In this document: one piece after another, positions 34,684 to 43,356 of the stretch
How the letters are laid out: each line of letters opens with the position of its first letter
Position numbering within the stretch: position 1 is the first letter of the stretch
Assembly (NCBI GenBank): GCA_014138645.1
Contig: JACJIB010000005.1
Coordinates: forward strand, 310,001 to 374,000
From: Methylorubrum thiocyanatum
GTDB taxonomy: Bacteria > Pseudomonadota > Alphaproteobacteria > Rhizobiales > Beijerinckiaceae
Length of the DNA: 64,000 bases
Reading direction: 5' to 3'
Translations under genes and position numbers: made by a program
The notes under the pieces: model-generated
The model's database searches: none
What the model was told of the DNA's origin: nothing
Seen by the model: the letters and a program-made list of their open reading frames with translations, nothing else

Positions 34684-34741
34684 CGAGACAAGGGGGCGGT
34701 CGCCGGACCGCCCCCACGCGTCCTATCCCGACGGCTTGTCC

Positions 34742-35179
34742 TCACGCCCTGTAGGCGACCAGCACGGCGCCGACAGCGATCAAGGCGATGCCCAACCAGT
34801 TCGGGACAGCCAATCGCTCGCCCAGGAACACGACGCCGAACACCGCGACCAGCACGACGCTGAGCTTGTCCAGGGGCGCTACGCGAGCCGCATCGCCGAG
34901 CTTCAGGGCGCGGAAGTAGCAGAGCCACGAGCCGCCGGTGGCGAGTCCCGAGAGGACGAGGAACAGGTAGGTCTTCCGCGAAATCGACCCGAGCGGCTGC
35001 CATTGCCCGGTGGCGAGCAGAATCAGGCTGAGGACGCAAACGATCACGACCGTGCGGATCAGCGTGGCGAAGTCGGAATTGACCGCCTCGATCCCGATCT
35101 TGGCGAAGATCGCCGTCAAGGCCGCAAATGCGGCGGAGAGCAGTGCCCAGATCTGCCAGGATGCCAGAAGGGTCTTCAT
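34742..35179 (-). CDS. EamA/DMT-type small membrane transporter
   Basis: A 145-residue protein with five hydrophobic helices, one EamA domain: WALLSAAFAALTAIFAKIGI at the start, and the closing helix NWLGIALIAVGAVLVAY after VVFLGERLAV. Single-domain DMT proteins of this size work as dimers and export small metabolites or drugs. The ATG at 35179 is chosen because it begins the first helix correctly. It stands 35 bp downstream of the DUF190 gene on the same strand. Confidence 0.85.
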   Translation of the reverse strand: MKTLLASWQIWALLSAAFAALTAIFAKIGIEAVNSDFATLIRTVVIVCVLSLILLATGQWQPLGSISRKTYLFLVLSGLATGGSWLCYFRALKLGDAARVAPLDKLSVVLVAVFGVVFLGERLAVPNWLGIALIAVGAVLVAYRA

Positions 35180-35214
35180 GGCTCGAACCCCGCCACGTCC
35201 TGAGGGACATCGGC

Positions 35215-35571
35215 CTACGTGATCCCGGCAGGCCCGACGCACCATTGTTCCAGAGGCTTGTAGACGATGATCTTGTCGGTCAACAGATCGCCCTGTTGAC
35301 GGCAGAATTGTTCGAGTTGGGCGCGTCGGCCGATCAACTCGACGCAGATGGTGAGCTGAGGATCGGAAAGCTCCGAACCGTCTTCTCGGATCGGCCCGTG
35401 GTCGCTGAATCCGTACTGAGCCGGGTGGGCGACCGCGTTCATCAGGCCTGCGGTCTTGGCCCGCAGGATCGGTTCCCGGTAAAGGGGCTTTGCTCCCGTT
35501 CCGGGCTGCCAGAACGAGCGCCGCTCGCGCGATGCGGCTCTGTCCGCCCGTCTGACATAAACGCGCAGCAT
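35215..35571 (-). CDS. DUF190 (PII-like fold) protein
   Basis: A 118-residue protein opening MLRVYVRRADR and containing KPLYREPILRAKTAGLMNAV and QLTICVELIGRRAQLEQFC, the DUF190 pattern of a PII-like ferredoxin fold. Many relatives are encoded beside crcB; here it is almost 30 kb from it and sits with a DMT transporter. The ATG at 35571 follows GAGG by 5 nt; a GTG at 35592 is the alternative. Residues 18-30 are longer than in close relatives. Regulatory binding of a small ligand is inferred from the fold. Confidence 0.7.
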   Translation of the reverse strand: MLRVYVRRADRAASRERRSFWQPGTGAKPLYREPILRAKTAGLMNAVAHPAQYGFSDHGPIREDGSELSDPQLTICVELIGRRAQLEQFCRQQGDLLTDKIIVYKPLEQWCVGPAGIT

Positions 35572-35597
35572 GCCGACCTCGGCCGGAATCACGGTGT

Positions 35598-35741
35598 GTG
35601 AAGCCGGGGCCGCTCTACGAACGCGTCGTGGACGTGTGCGAGGAGCTGATGAAGTTCACGCTCCTGACCCGCGAGCGGAAGGAGCGCGCGCCGGAACGGT
35701 TAAATAGCATTGCTGCCGACGTGGGGTTCGCGAAGCGATAG
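35598..35741 (+). pseudogene. Short fragment of an unrecognised gene
   Basis: An open plus-strand frame reads KPGPLYERVVDVCEELMKFT then LLTRERKERAPERL and ends TAG at 35741. Codon use looks real but only about 47 codons are left, starting within a few bp of the divergent DUF190 start. It may be the tail of a gene cut when the adjacent island entered. I do not recognise the family. Confidence 0.35.
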
Positions 35742-36099
35742 ATTGCTTGCTCCCAAGCTCGCTCCGACGTTCACGTGTGATGTTCTGAAGGCCCAAGTAG
35801 GTTCGACACCGGAAGGTAGCTTACCTGCAGGTGACGTCCGCTTCAGGGTAGTGCGCCGAAGTCCGCTCATGGCGCATCGCAGTCCAAGGCATGTTGTCTT
35901 CAGCCTGTGGAGAAGCTCACTTAGCCCTCGCATTTGTTCTCTATATGTTCTAAAAATGCATAACGCCTATGAAGCAGGCGATCTCCGGAAGCCGACGCCT
36001 GCCGAGCGCTTCGACCTCGTCGAACCAGCCGCGTCGCTACGCCCATTCTAGCCCCTAAGCTGACGGCCGGCCTCTATGCTAGGCCGTGGGAGATCGCGC
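35742..36099. other. Left edge of the low-GC island, promoter of peptidase copy 1
   Basis: About 360 bp with no gene. GC content drops here relative to the sequence on the left. The last 120 bp (from GAAGCAGGCGATCTCC at about 35970 to the GTGGGAGATCGCGC ribosome site) closely match the region before peptidase copy 2 on the opposite strand (about 51650 down to 51516), so promoter and gene were duplicated together. No transposon end could be defined. Confidence 0.5.
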
Positions 36100-38262
36100 A
36101 TGCTTGTTCTATCACCTGCAGCCAAGACCTTAGTCGCGCATTCGCCCGAGTCCGCATCCTCCGACCAACTCGCACGCGCCTTTCTGCAGCACCTCGCCCA
36201 GGACGAACGCAAGCGGCTCAAGGCCAGCCATCGATCAAGCTCATACGGTTTCGAGGTCGAGCCGATACTCGACGACGAAGATGCCGTCGAACGCATCGTG
36301 GCGCAGGAGGAGGCGAATCGACCCGAGAGCGCCCACGTACCTGTGCCTGCGGATCTCGCCGCCGTGGCCGTCATGCTCGCCCGCGCCATCGAGGCGGAGC
36401 CTGGGCTCGTGCGCCGGCTGCGCCGTGAGGCGCCCGTCGTCGCGCTAGCTACCCACGTAACCGATCTTGTCGAGCCTGTGCGGATCGTCGCAGAAAAGTG
36501 CCTCTTTGGTCCTGATACTAAGGTTGTGGATCTCGCCATTGGGAGAGCACGTGAACTGAGCAGCAGGAATGCCGCCCTATTCGTCTGCGACGGCGTCGGC
36601 CGTGAGGCGCGGCCGGAGAGAGGTAACGAGGTGATTGGCACGGCGTTGCATGTCCGGATCCCAATCGTGGGCATTGCGCCCGATCCGAAACGGCAATTGC
36701 CGCGTGACCTGATGCGGTCCGCCGAGCATCAGATCGCTCTGGCGAGTCTGGATCAGACCGGTCTGGCTCTTGTGGTCGAGGCTGTCGTGGGTGGTCTCCC
36801 CACCAGGCGAATCGATACCAATCTGCTGCGCATGATCGACATTGCCGATCTGCCCGTTGCCTTCCGCAGGACCGGCACGCCCGATGCCTGCATTGAGGCG
36901 CTGGAGCGGATCGTCTCTGCCAAGGCCGAGTACTTAGGTTTCGGCCCCGCTTTGGAAGAGCTCGATGGCTACGGTGAAGCTAAAAGTTGGGGCTTGGCCG
37001 CTGCAGCCGACCTGCAGGCCTATCGCATTGGCCGGTTAAGCTGGGCCGAGTTCGACCATCGAGGTCTGCTGCTTTCAGGTCCACCTGGGGTCGGCAAGAC
37101 AAGCTTTGCCCGCGCCTTGGCCAAATCTGCGCGCGTACCACTGGTGGCAACCTCGGTCGCCGAGTGGAACGCCGCCGACTACCTGTCCGGCACACTGCAG
37201 GCGATCCGGAAGGTCTTCGCACAGGCCAAGGCCCAAGCGCCCTGCATCCTGTTCATCGACGAGCTCGACGGCATTTCCGACCGCGGGCAGATCCGTGGTG
37301 AGTACGTGCAGTACTGGACTCAGATCGTGAACCTCTTCCTCGAGCTTCTCGCCGGGGTGGATGAGCGACCGGGCGTCGTGGTGGTTGCGGCAACGAACTA
37401 TCCGGAGAAGATCGATCCTGCGGTAAAGCGGGCAGGGCGCTTGGATAGAGAGATCGCAATCGTAAAACCTGATACTGCAGCTCTGGCTCAGATCTTCCGC
37501 CACCATCTCGGGCGCGAGATCCTCCCAGATGCGCCGATGCTGCCCCTGGCACTAGCCGCACGCGGCATGACCGGCGCGGATGTGGAAGCCTTCGTTCGGC
37601 GAGCCAAAGGAACGGCGCGCCGTAATGGCCGGGCGGTGACCGTGGAGGAGGTGCTGGCTGAAATCCGCCAGGGCCGTCACCCGCTTCCGCCTACGATCAG
37701 GCACCGTGTCGCCATTCATGAAGCTGGGCATGCAGTCGTGAGTCATGCTCTCGGCTTTGGCACGCTCGTGGACCTCTCCCTGCACGATAATGGCGGGCAG
37801 GCCTGTTTGGATTTCGCTGCCGACGGAGCTGCGACTCTCTACGAACTGGAGGCGGCAATCGCGTCTCTTCTGGCGGGCCGGATCGCCGAGGAGGTGGAAC
37901 TTGGTGCCGGATCAATCGGTGCGGGCTTCGGTGCCGGTTCCGATCTTGCTTTGGCGACTGCGATCGCGCGCGACATCGAGCTAACCTACGGCCTCGGACA
38001 CCTGGGCAATGTCGTCGTGGAGGCAGCCTCCACCGACATGGTCCTGATCGGGGGGCTGCTGCCAGCCATAGCCGAACGCCTTCGGCGCGCGAGCGATCGG
38101 GCGCGGAATATCCTGACGGAGCAGAGGGCCTCATTACAGGCAATCGCTCGCGCGCTCGAGGAAACCGGCTATCTCTCCCATGAGGACATCGACCGCATGC
38201 TGTCTTCAACTGTAACGCAGGTGAGCGCCAAGGCTGTCGCGGGCGTCGAGGAGGTACGATGA
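36100..38262 (+). CDS. Soluble FtsH-like AAA+ / M41 metallopeptidase, copy 1
   Basis: A 720-residue protein. Residues 1-300 form an N-terminal domain I do not recognise, with no membrane helix. Then an AAA+ module follows: Walker A GPPGVGKT (327-334), Walker B CILFIDELDG (about 382-391) and VVVVAATNYPEKIDPAVKRA, the second region of homology. The peptidase domain has HEAGH (540-544) and the third zinc ligand in GSDLALATAIARDIELTYG, as in FtsH. It should unfold and degrade proteins in the cytoplasm using ATP. The start is supported by GTGGGAGATCGCGC before the ATG, identical in layout to copy 2. The stop overlaps the next gene. Confidence 0.88.
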   Translation: MLVLSPAAKTLVAHSPESASSDQLARAFLQHLAQDERKRLKASHRSSSYGFEVEPILDDEDAVERIVAQEEANRPESAHVPVPADLAAVAVMLARAIEAEPGLVRRLRREAPVVALATHVTDLVEPVRIVAEKCLFGPDTKVVDLAIGRARELSSRNAALFVCDGVGREARPERGNEVIGTALHVRIPIVGIAPDPKRQLPRDLMRSAEHQIALASLDQTGLALVVEAVVGGLPTRRIDTNLLRMIDIADLPVAFRRTGTPDACIEALERIVSAKAEYLGFGPALEELDGYGEAKSWGLAAAADLQAYRIGRLSWAEFDHRGLLLSGPPGVGKTSFARALAKSARVPLVATSVAEWNAADYLSGTLQAIRKVFAQAKAQAPCILFIDELDGISDRGQIRGEYVQYWTQIVNLFLELLAGVDERPGVVVVAATNYPEKIDPAVKRAGRLDREIAIVKPDTAALAQIFRHHLGREILPDAPMLPLALAARGMTGADVEAFVRRAKGTARRNGRAVTVEEVLAEIRQGRHPLPPTIRHRVAIHEAGHAVVSHALGFGTLVDLSLHDNGGQACLDFAADGAATLYELEAAIASLLAGRIAEEVELGAGSIGAGFGAGSDLALATAIARDIELTYGLGHLGNVVVEAASTDMVLIGGLLPAIAERLRRASDRARNILTEQRASLQAIARALEETGYLSHEDIDRMLSSTVTQVSAKAVAGVEEVR

Positions 38263-38453
38263 TGTTTGCGCTACATCCAGTCGCCCCAGATGTGGGTGAC
38301 CTCCAGCCGCTCTCCGACGCAATTGATGCACTGTGCGACGTCCTTGACGGAGAACGTGAGGCGCTCATCGAAGGATTGGCCGAAATCGTCCGACAGCGTA
38401 CCGCGTTCGAACGGCACAAGCAGGCATTCGAAGATCGCGATCACTTCGTGTAA
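38262..38453 (+). CDS. Small acidic protein coupled to the AAA-M41 peptidase, copy 1
   Basis: A 63-residue protein: MFALHPVAPDVGDLQPLSDA then IDALCDVLDGEREALIEGLA, apparently all helix. Its ATG shares one base with the peptidase stop (TGATG), exactly as in copy 2 on the other side of the island, so both are translationally coupled. An ATG three bases earlier is possible. No family is known to me; the fixed pairing suggests an adaptor, inhibitor or substrate of the peptidase. Confidence 0.65.
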   Translation: MFALHPVAPDVGDLQPLSDAIDALCDVLDGEREALIEGLAEIVRQRTAFERHKQAFEDRDHFV

Positions 38454-38517
38454 GAGAGTCGGTACACTGTCGACATACAGCCATCCATTCCTTCGTTGTC
38501 CCTGATCGAGAAGGTCG

Positions 38518-38853
38518 ATGGACGGAGCCGGGTTCAAAGCAGTCCTTCGTGCTCTAGGCAAAACCCAGGTGGAGTTTGCCAGCGAAATTGGCGTGGCCCT
38601 ACGCACTGTCCACTATTGGGCAAGCAAAGGCCCTCCATCGGAGGTGGCCTATCTTCTCGATCTGATGGCTACTCATGAGCTGCCATTTGGATTTTTGTCT
38701 GATAGTGATAGGGCTTCGATTGAACGGCCTCTTGAAGCCGAATTAAACCGACTCCTCACTGCGGCTGGAGACAGTCGCCGTGAGGAGGTTATGTCAACTA
38801 TCGAGAAATGGCTGAGTGAAAGCCGGAAACAGTTCGTCGGATCTGCCGAATAG
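38518..38853 (+). CDS. XRE-type helix-turn-helix protein, copy 1
   Basis: A 111-residue protein with an N-terminal helix-turn-helix (FKAVLRALGKTQVEFASEIG, then ALRTVHYWASKGPP) and an alpha-helical tail. GAGAAGG precedes the ATG. It is related to the protein at 48191-48511 (shared FK-LR-LG-TQ, EIGV, RTVH-WA, GPP), which stands in the same relation to peptidase copy 2. A DNA-binding regulator controlled by proteolysis would fit, but that is inference. Confidence 0.75.
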   Translation: MDGAGFKAVLRALGKTQVEFASEIGVALRTVHYWASKGPPSEVAYLLDLMATHELPFGFLSDSDRASIERPLEAELNRLLTAAGDSRREEVMSTIEKWLSESRKQFVGSAE

Positions 38854-39111
38854 TGCGGAATGTGTCATACGGTACTGCCCCTAGTGAACTGACGCCGACG
38901 GAGGATTCACGGTCAGGGGGTGATGTGCGAGTCTGCGCAGATGGCTCAGACTGTGGATCGACGTTGAGGTGTCTCATCATACGCTTCTGCTAAAAGGCTG
39001 TAATCTATGTCTAGATTGCTCTGAGCAGGGTCGCGATCGGCATCGTTCGACAAGCAAACTACATGCGGCAGTACAGCCGCCCGACCGACTTTGCCCGCTA
39101 CCCGATGCCCG
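38854..39111. other. Spacer after XRE copy 1
   Basis: No secure gene. A minus-strand frame (GHRVAGKVGRAAVLPHVV then NLDIDYSLLAEAYDETPQ) directly after the E1-like remnant might be a piece of the gene that followed it, but I cannot identify it. Confidence 0.3.
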
Positions 39112-39846
39112 TCACGCGACCTTGGATGCCGAGCACGCCGCGCAGGTTCCGGATAGCCATTCCCGTTCGACCTGCACTCCACCTTCGGTCATGGTGGGGT
39201 ACTGGTCGATCCACCGGTCGGACCAACGGGCGCCCGCCTCGGTGAGCGAAGCACGCCGCGCGGCATGAATCCTATGGCACGGACGCGTTACCTTCCCCAG
39301 GAGGCAGTCCAGGGCCAACTGGGCGACCAGCGACGTGACGAACCCGAGCTCGACAGGCCCGTACGGCTGATAGTGGGCGCCGCAGGCGGGCTCTTCAAAA
39401 GCGACTGCCCGCTCGTCGGGCCAAGCCGCCACCCGGAAATGGGGTACCCCCGTCCGGTCGAGCCCGCACCTGAGGCAGCCACCCCCAGACGTGATGGCCA
39501 CCGCATGCCCCGCGACAGCGTGCGCCTCGGTCCAGCCGTAGACGACGGGCATCGACCTGCCCAGCCGGCACTGCCAGTCATTGAGTTGGCTTTCCGCGCG
39601 CCAATCCCCCATCGCCGACACGACGAGGTGACTTCTCCGGAGCGTTCCTTCATCGACGGCCAACATCGCCTGCGCCACGACCGGGAAGGCATCGAATCTC
39701 CCATGCGGGTAGTCGATCCGCAGCTTCGAGGCCAGCCCTTCCGCTTTGTTCGCGCGCACGCAGGCGGCGCCGAGCGGATGGCGCCCGACGTTGGCCCAAT
39801 CAAGTGCATCATGGTCGACAAGATTCAGGTGCCCGACGCCCGCCTG
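39112..39846 (-). pseudogene. 5'-truncated E1-like (ThiF/Cap2-type) adenylyltransferase
   Basis: On the minus strand the sequence picks up inside an E1 adenylation domain at AGVGHLNLVDHDALDW, continues NVGRHPLGAACVRANKAEGL, then HLVVSAMGDWRAESQLN, EEPACGAHYQPYGPVELGFV and ends with CAAC near the C-terminus. These match the E1 domain of E2-E1 fusion proteins (Cap2-like) of CBASS type II and related ubiquitin-like defence operons. The ATP-binding GxGxxG at the front and everything upstream are missing, with a TAA just before, so the gene is dead. No E2, ubiquitin-like or JAB gene is recognisable nearby. Confidence 0.65.
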
Positions 39847-39852
39847 CGGAGG

Positions 39853-40233
39853 ACGAGGCTGGATGGAGGTGAACTGAACCCTCCATTACACGCCCCGCTC
39901 TACGGAAGGCCTGTCGGTCGAGGTGAATGTACTCCGAGCGACAAACTTCCTGCATCGGCACACGCCGTCAGAATAAATCTGAGGGCAGGTTCAGCAAATT
40001 ATGCCTTTCAAGAAGGGCCTCCCAAGAAGCAATTTCACCATCTTTTGCCTCACGCCACTGTGGCTTGAGGCAAAACATGGAATCTGCGTAGCCTCCAAGT
40101 CATTGATCTTTCAGAATTATTTCTGCGATCGATCTGGGGAAATAACGAAAGATGCTCATTCCAGCACAATAAGATGCTCGGCAGGCCGGCCATTGGATCG
40201 CCGAAGGCCCACATGAATTACAATCGACACGAC
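39853..40233. other. Spacer between the E1 remnant and tniQ
   Basis: AT-richer sequence with no gene. It holds a near-perfect 33-bp dyad at 40043-40075. This is a reasonable place for the downstream boundary of the transposition operon, but no transposon end repeats were recognised. Confidence 0.4.
40043..40075. terminator. 33-bp dyad, probable bidirectional terminator
   Basis: TTTTGCCTCA-cg-CCAC-t-GTGG-ct-TGAGGCAAAA folds into a 10-bp stem extended by a 4-bp inner stem, with T runs at the 3' side in both directions. A protein-binding operator is the alternative. Confidence 0.55.
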
Positions 40234-40265
40234 GAAAAAGCCCCCGCGGATTTCTCCGCGGGGGC
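40234..40265 (-). terminator. Rho-independent terminator of the tns operon
   Basis: On the minus strand GCCCCCGCGGA-GAAA-TCCGCGGGGGC (11-bp perfect stem at 40265-40240) is followed by TTTTT. It lies 26 bp after the tniQ stop and ends the tnsA-tnsB-tnsC-tniQ transcript. Confidence 0.9.
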
Positions 40266-40290
40266 TGGCAAGATCGGTCACGCGATCTTT

Positions 40291-42135
40291 TCAGATGCGC
40301 GCCAAGTCCGATCTTCGATAGAACGCAGCACCTACTTCCTCGCGCCGGATCCGTGGTTCGATGCCGAGTGCGGTCAGTCGCTTCTGGAGCTGCTGGAAGT
40401 GAGTCCCTGTCGTTGCCATCGCTTCGAACAGGGTGACGTGCTCCGCCCGGAATGCTTCGAAGTCGGATTCCCTGATCACGTTCACGGGGCATCGGTTCAA
40501 AGGACTAATGATCGTCGTCGTCTGAAGAATGCCCAGATCGATCAGCTTGCGGACGACGGCGGAACTCGTGCGCATCGACTTCTCGACCGCTCGAGCTGTC
40601 GTAAAGCCGTCCATGGATCCCCGCGTCCGATCACGAACCTCGGACACCCGGACGAGCAGAGCCGAGAAGCCGTGAGCGTCTCTCCGTCGACCGACCCAGG
40701 CGAGCTTGCGCCCGAGGACGAGATCGAGGATCTCGACGGTGCTGCAGCAGACTTTTTTCACCGCTCTCTGAATGTCGACCATGTCCTCGTCGGGCTCCGC
40801 GACGGGCACGGCATCGGCGAACAGGCTGGTCAGGAACGTGTCGAGGTCACGGCGCCTGAACAGGTGATCGAGTTCCGGCCGCTTCGGGAACATGGGCTTG
40901 ATGAAACCGCCGTCGACAAGCAGCTTCGTCTGGACGCGGCCGGCGCCGAGATACTCCTCGACCTCCGTCATGAACAAGCCGTCGGCGGCGTCCGCGAGGG
41001 TCGCAGATGCGGCGACGGCGTCGAACAATGCGCTACCGTTCGGGAGCTCAGCCTGCTCTTCCGACAGGATGTCGGTCGCCTGGAGGATCTTGCGCAGACG
41101 TTTGGGATGAATCCGCAACTCCTGAGACGCCGTGTGCACGGAGTGCAGGACGCGGCGCCCGACCGGCTTCCCGAAGATCGTGTCTCCCGGACCGAACGGC
41201 ATCCTCTCGACGATGAAATCCGCGACGAGATCCCGGACCACGTCGAAGTCGGGGTGCAGCTTCTCGAACGACAAAACCTTGAACCACCGCCCTAGAACAG
41301 CCTGCGGTCCCTCGGTCGCGCTGCGGGTGTAGGAATAGGAGCGCACGAGCCCGTCCATGAACTCGCGGATGCCGACCTCGCCCTGTTCCGCGATCGCGAC
41401 ACCCGTCGTTCCGGCTGCGCACCAGTCGTCGTCCGAGAGAGCGTTGAAACGGACGTCGCGGCCGAAGCGTGCCACGGCGCCGATGGTCTCGCACACCCCG
41501 ATGCCGACATGCAGAGGCAGCATGTCCAACCAGCGGATGTTTCCGCGTCCGTTGTCGAGGCGGTCGAGCACGTAGGTTTCCAGGCCCGAGGCGGTACGGC
41601 GGCTGGCCCTCTCGGAATGCGCTCCGAGATCCGGCAGGTGTGGCTTCAGAAGCCTCGCGAAGTCATGGTTTCGCGAGGTCTCCTGATGATCGAGCTCGAC
41701 CAGTGCCATGCCGTGCTTCCGGCAAATCCTAATCGCTGCGATTGACCAGATGGCCCGCCCATAAGCGGCGGTTTCGGGCCTCGATGCCTGTGCGCAATCC
41801 TCGAGAAGGCAGGCCGGGCACACGCGCAGAACCGTCCTGACCAAGTGTCTGCCGGGGAAGAGCTCGGTTCTGAACGTCTGGCCGTCGGACACGCGCCGGA
41901 AGGCATCCGCAGCGAGACGATCTGGATCGGCGCCAGCGAGGCCCGCGAGGGCATCTAAGGCACCCTGGTTGCCGTCGACGATGCCCCGGAAATCAAGCCC
42001 CATGTCCGCACAGAAGAACGGGGCGCTCGCGTCCCGGCCGAGATGGAGCTGTGCCAGCCGCGAGACAAAGGAGGCCGGAGCCTCCCCCGCCAGATGCGGC
42101 AGCGACGGGCGAAGCCGTGCCATAGGAGGTCTCAT
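40291..42135 (-). CDS. tniQ: TniQ/TnsD-type target-selection protein
   Basis: A 614-residue protein. The TniQ domain begins at about residue 10 (RPSLPHLAGEAPASFVSRLA) and carries a zinc site with CPAC (106-109) and C138-H141 in RICRKHGM. The long C-terminal part contains helix-turn-helix-like stretches such as ASQELRIHPKRLRKILQATD. In Tn7-like elements TniQ family proteins tell TnsC where to insert. The length lies between short TniQ and long TnsD proteins. It overlaps the tnsC stop (ATGA). No second TnsD or TnsE gene is present, so this protein alone may choose the target. Confidence 0.85.
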   Translation of the reverse strand: MRPPMARLRPSLPHLAGEAPASFVSRLAQLHLGRDASAPFFCADMGLDFRGIVDGNQGALDALAGLAGADPDRLAADAFRRVSDGQTFRTELFPGRHLVRTVLRVCPACLLEDCAQASRPETAAYGRAIWSIAAIRICRKHGMALVELDHQETSRNHDFARLLKPHLPDLGAHSERASRRTASGLETYVLDRLDNGRGNIRWLDMLPLHVGIGVCETIGAVARFGRDVRFNALSDDDWCAAGTTGVAIAEQGEVGIREFMDGLVRSYSYTRSATEGPQAVLGRWFKVLSFEKLHPDFDVVRDLVADFIVERMPFGPGDTIFGKPVGRRVLHSVHTASQELRIHPKRLRKILQATDILSEEQAELPNGSALFDAVAASATLADAADGLFMTEVEEYLGAGRVQTKLLVDGGFIKPMFPKRPELDHLFRRRDLDTFLTSLFADAVPVAEPDEDMVDIQRAVKKVCCSTVEILDLVLGRKLAWVGRRRDAHGFSALLVRVSEVRDRTRGSMDGFTTARAVEKSMRTSSAVVRKLIDLGILQTTTIISPLNRCPVNVIRESDFEAFRAEHVTLFEAMATTGTHFQQLQKRLTALGIEPRIRREEVGAAFYRRSDLARI

Positions 42136-43355
42136 TTCGAGCCTTCAGCGGTCCTGCCACCCCGTCCCCGCTTCGGCTTCGCCGCCTTGCGTGGTTTCGG
42201 CGCTGTGTGAAGCTTCGGCGCTGGCTTCTGCGGATCGACGTCGGTGCGCGGGCGATCCAAGATCTGCGTGGGATCCGTATCGGTCCAGTGCTGGACCCGG
42301 AACGGGTTCGTGGTGTTCTGGCAACCAGTGCGCAACCAGAACGCGGTCGCGAAGTGGTCGGGGAGGAGGTGCGTATCTCCGAAGCGCAGCGCCTCCTCGA
42401 TGGCCTCGCAGGTCAGCTCGATCGCGATGCCCAGCGCGTAGTTCGCCGCGTGCACGAGCCGGCCAGCCAGTTCGTCGGCAACCTCGGGTTTGATCGTCAG
42501 AGGCGTGAAGGCCACAAGATTCTCGATCGTCTCCGCGATGGGATCCGTCGACTCGGGAAGCGTCAGGCGCCCGAACTCCACGAACCTGCATCTCCTCATC
42601 ACCTGCCTGTCGGTACGTAGGAAGTCCGCGAGGTCGCAGGTGCCGGAGAGAACGAGAATCATCGGATCGCGGCGACGTTGCACCAAGCTCTTGATTGTGT
42701 TGAGGATGCGCTTCTGCTGGTCGATGTTCGCGGTCTGCGTAACGTGCTGCATCTCGTCGATGTGCAGCACCCGCTTGTCCTCCGTCTCGAGCCGGCGCCT
42801 GACTTCCTCCCAGATCAGGTGCTCCTTCCTGTCGCGCTGGATCGGATACCCCAGCTGCGGAAGAAGCGTACGCCCGAGCTGCATAAGGGTGCAGGGCGAC
42901 GGTGCGGTAATCGAAAGGAGCCGACCCCCGAGTTTGTCGTGGCGTTTACGGAATAGACGCTTGAGGGCACGCGTCTTACCTGCGCCGCTCTCACCAGTCA
43001 GCACCAGGATCCGGCCCTCCGGCATGAGAGCGTCGTCGTCCATGTCGTCGACATCGTCGATGAGCTGTCCGCCGAGGTCGTCGACCTCGTCGACAGGCTG
43101 CTCGTCGAGGTCCGCGGCGAGCCGACCCGTGCACTCGGTCGCGCCGCCGCCGTCCGTCGCGTCGGACAACAGTCCGTCGAGTCCGTCAATCGCCGGGTCG
43201 AGGAGCTCGAGCATCCTGTCGAATTGCATCGATAGATGCTCGAAGGAGCTGGTCGTCAGGAATTGACGTCGCACGCCGGACATCAGGTCGCGGCGCAGAG
43301 CAGGGGACATCGGGGGACTAGGGTTGTCGGCCAGGATATCGATTTCGGTGGACAT
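42132..43355 (-). CDS. tnsC: TnsC/TniB-type transposition ATPase
   Basis: A 407-residue AAA+ protein: Walker A GESGAGKT (121-128), Walker B LHIDEMQHV with D200-E201, and the sensor region ILVLSGTCDLADFLRTDRQV. The N-terminal 100 residues are acidic (EQPVDEVDDLGGQLIDDVDD) and the C-terminus is basic and proline-rich (PKPRKAAKPKRGRGG). TnsC links the target protein to the transposase. The ATG at 43355 follows CTGGAGAAGTAGC, whose TAG is the tnsB stop. Confidence 0.88.
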   Translation of the reverse strand: MSTEIDILADNPSPPMSPALRRDLMSGVRRQFLTTSSFEHLSMQFDRMLELLDPAIDGLDGLLSDATDGGGATECTGRLAADLDEQPVDEVDDLGGQLIDDVDDMDDDALMPEGRILVLTGESGAGKTRALKRLFRKRHDKLGGRLLSITAPSPCTLMQLGRTLLPQLGYPIQRDRKEHLIWEEVRRRLETEDKRVLHIDEMQHVTQTANIDQQKRILNTIKSLVQRRRDPMILVLSGTCDLADFLRTDRQVMRRCRFVEFGRLTLPESTDPIAETIENLVAFTPLTIKPEVADELAGRLVHAANYALGIAIELTCEAIEEALRFGDTHLLPDHFATAFWLRTGCQNTTNPFRVQHWTDTDPTQILDRPRTDVDPQKPAPKLHTAPKPRKAAKPKRGRGGRTAEGSK

Positions 43356-43356
43356 G

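Noticed and set aside
36100..38262. The peptidases as the housekeeping FtsH.
   Set aside because: They lack the two N-terminal membrane helices, have an unrelated 300-residue front domain and are duplicated in a mobile island.
38946..39111. A JAB deubiquitinase fragment after the E1-like relic.
   Set aside because: Such a gene would be expected there by operon logic, but no JAMM zinc motif is visible in the remaining frame.
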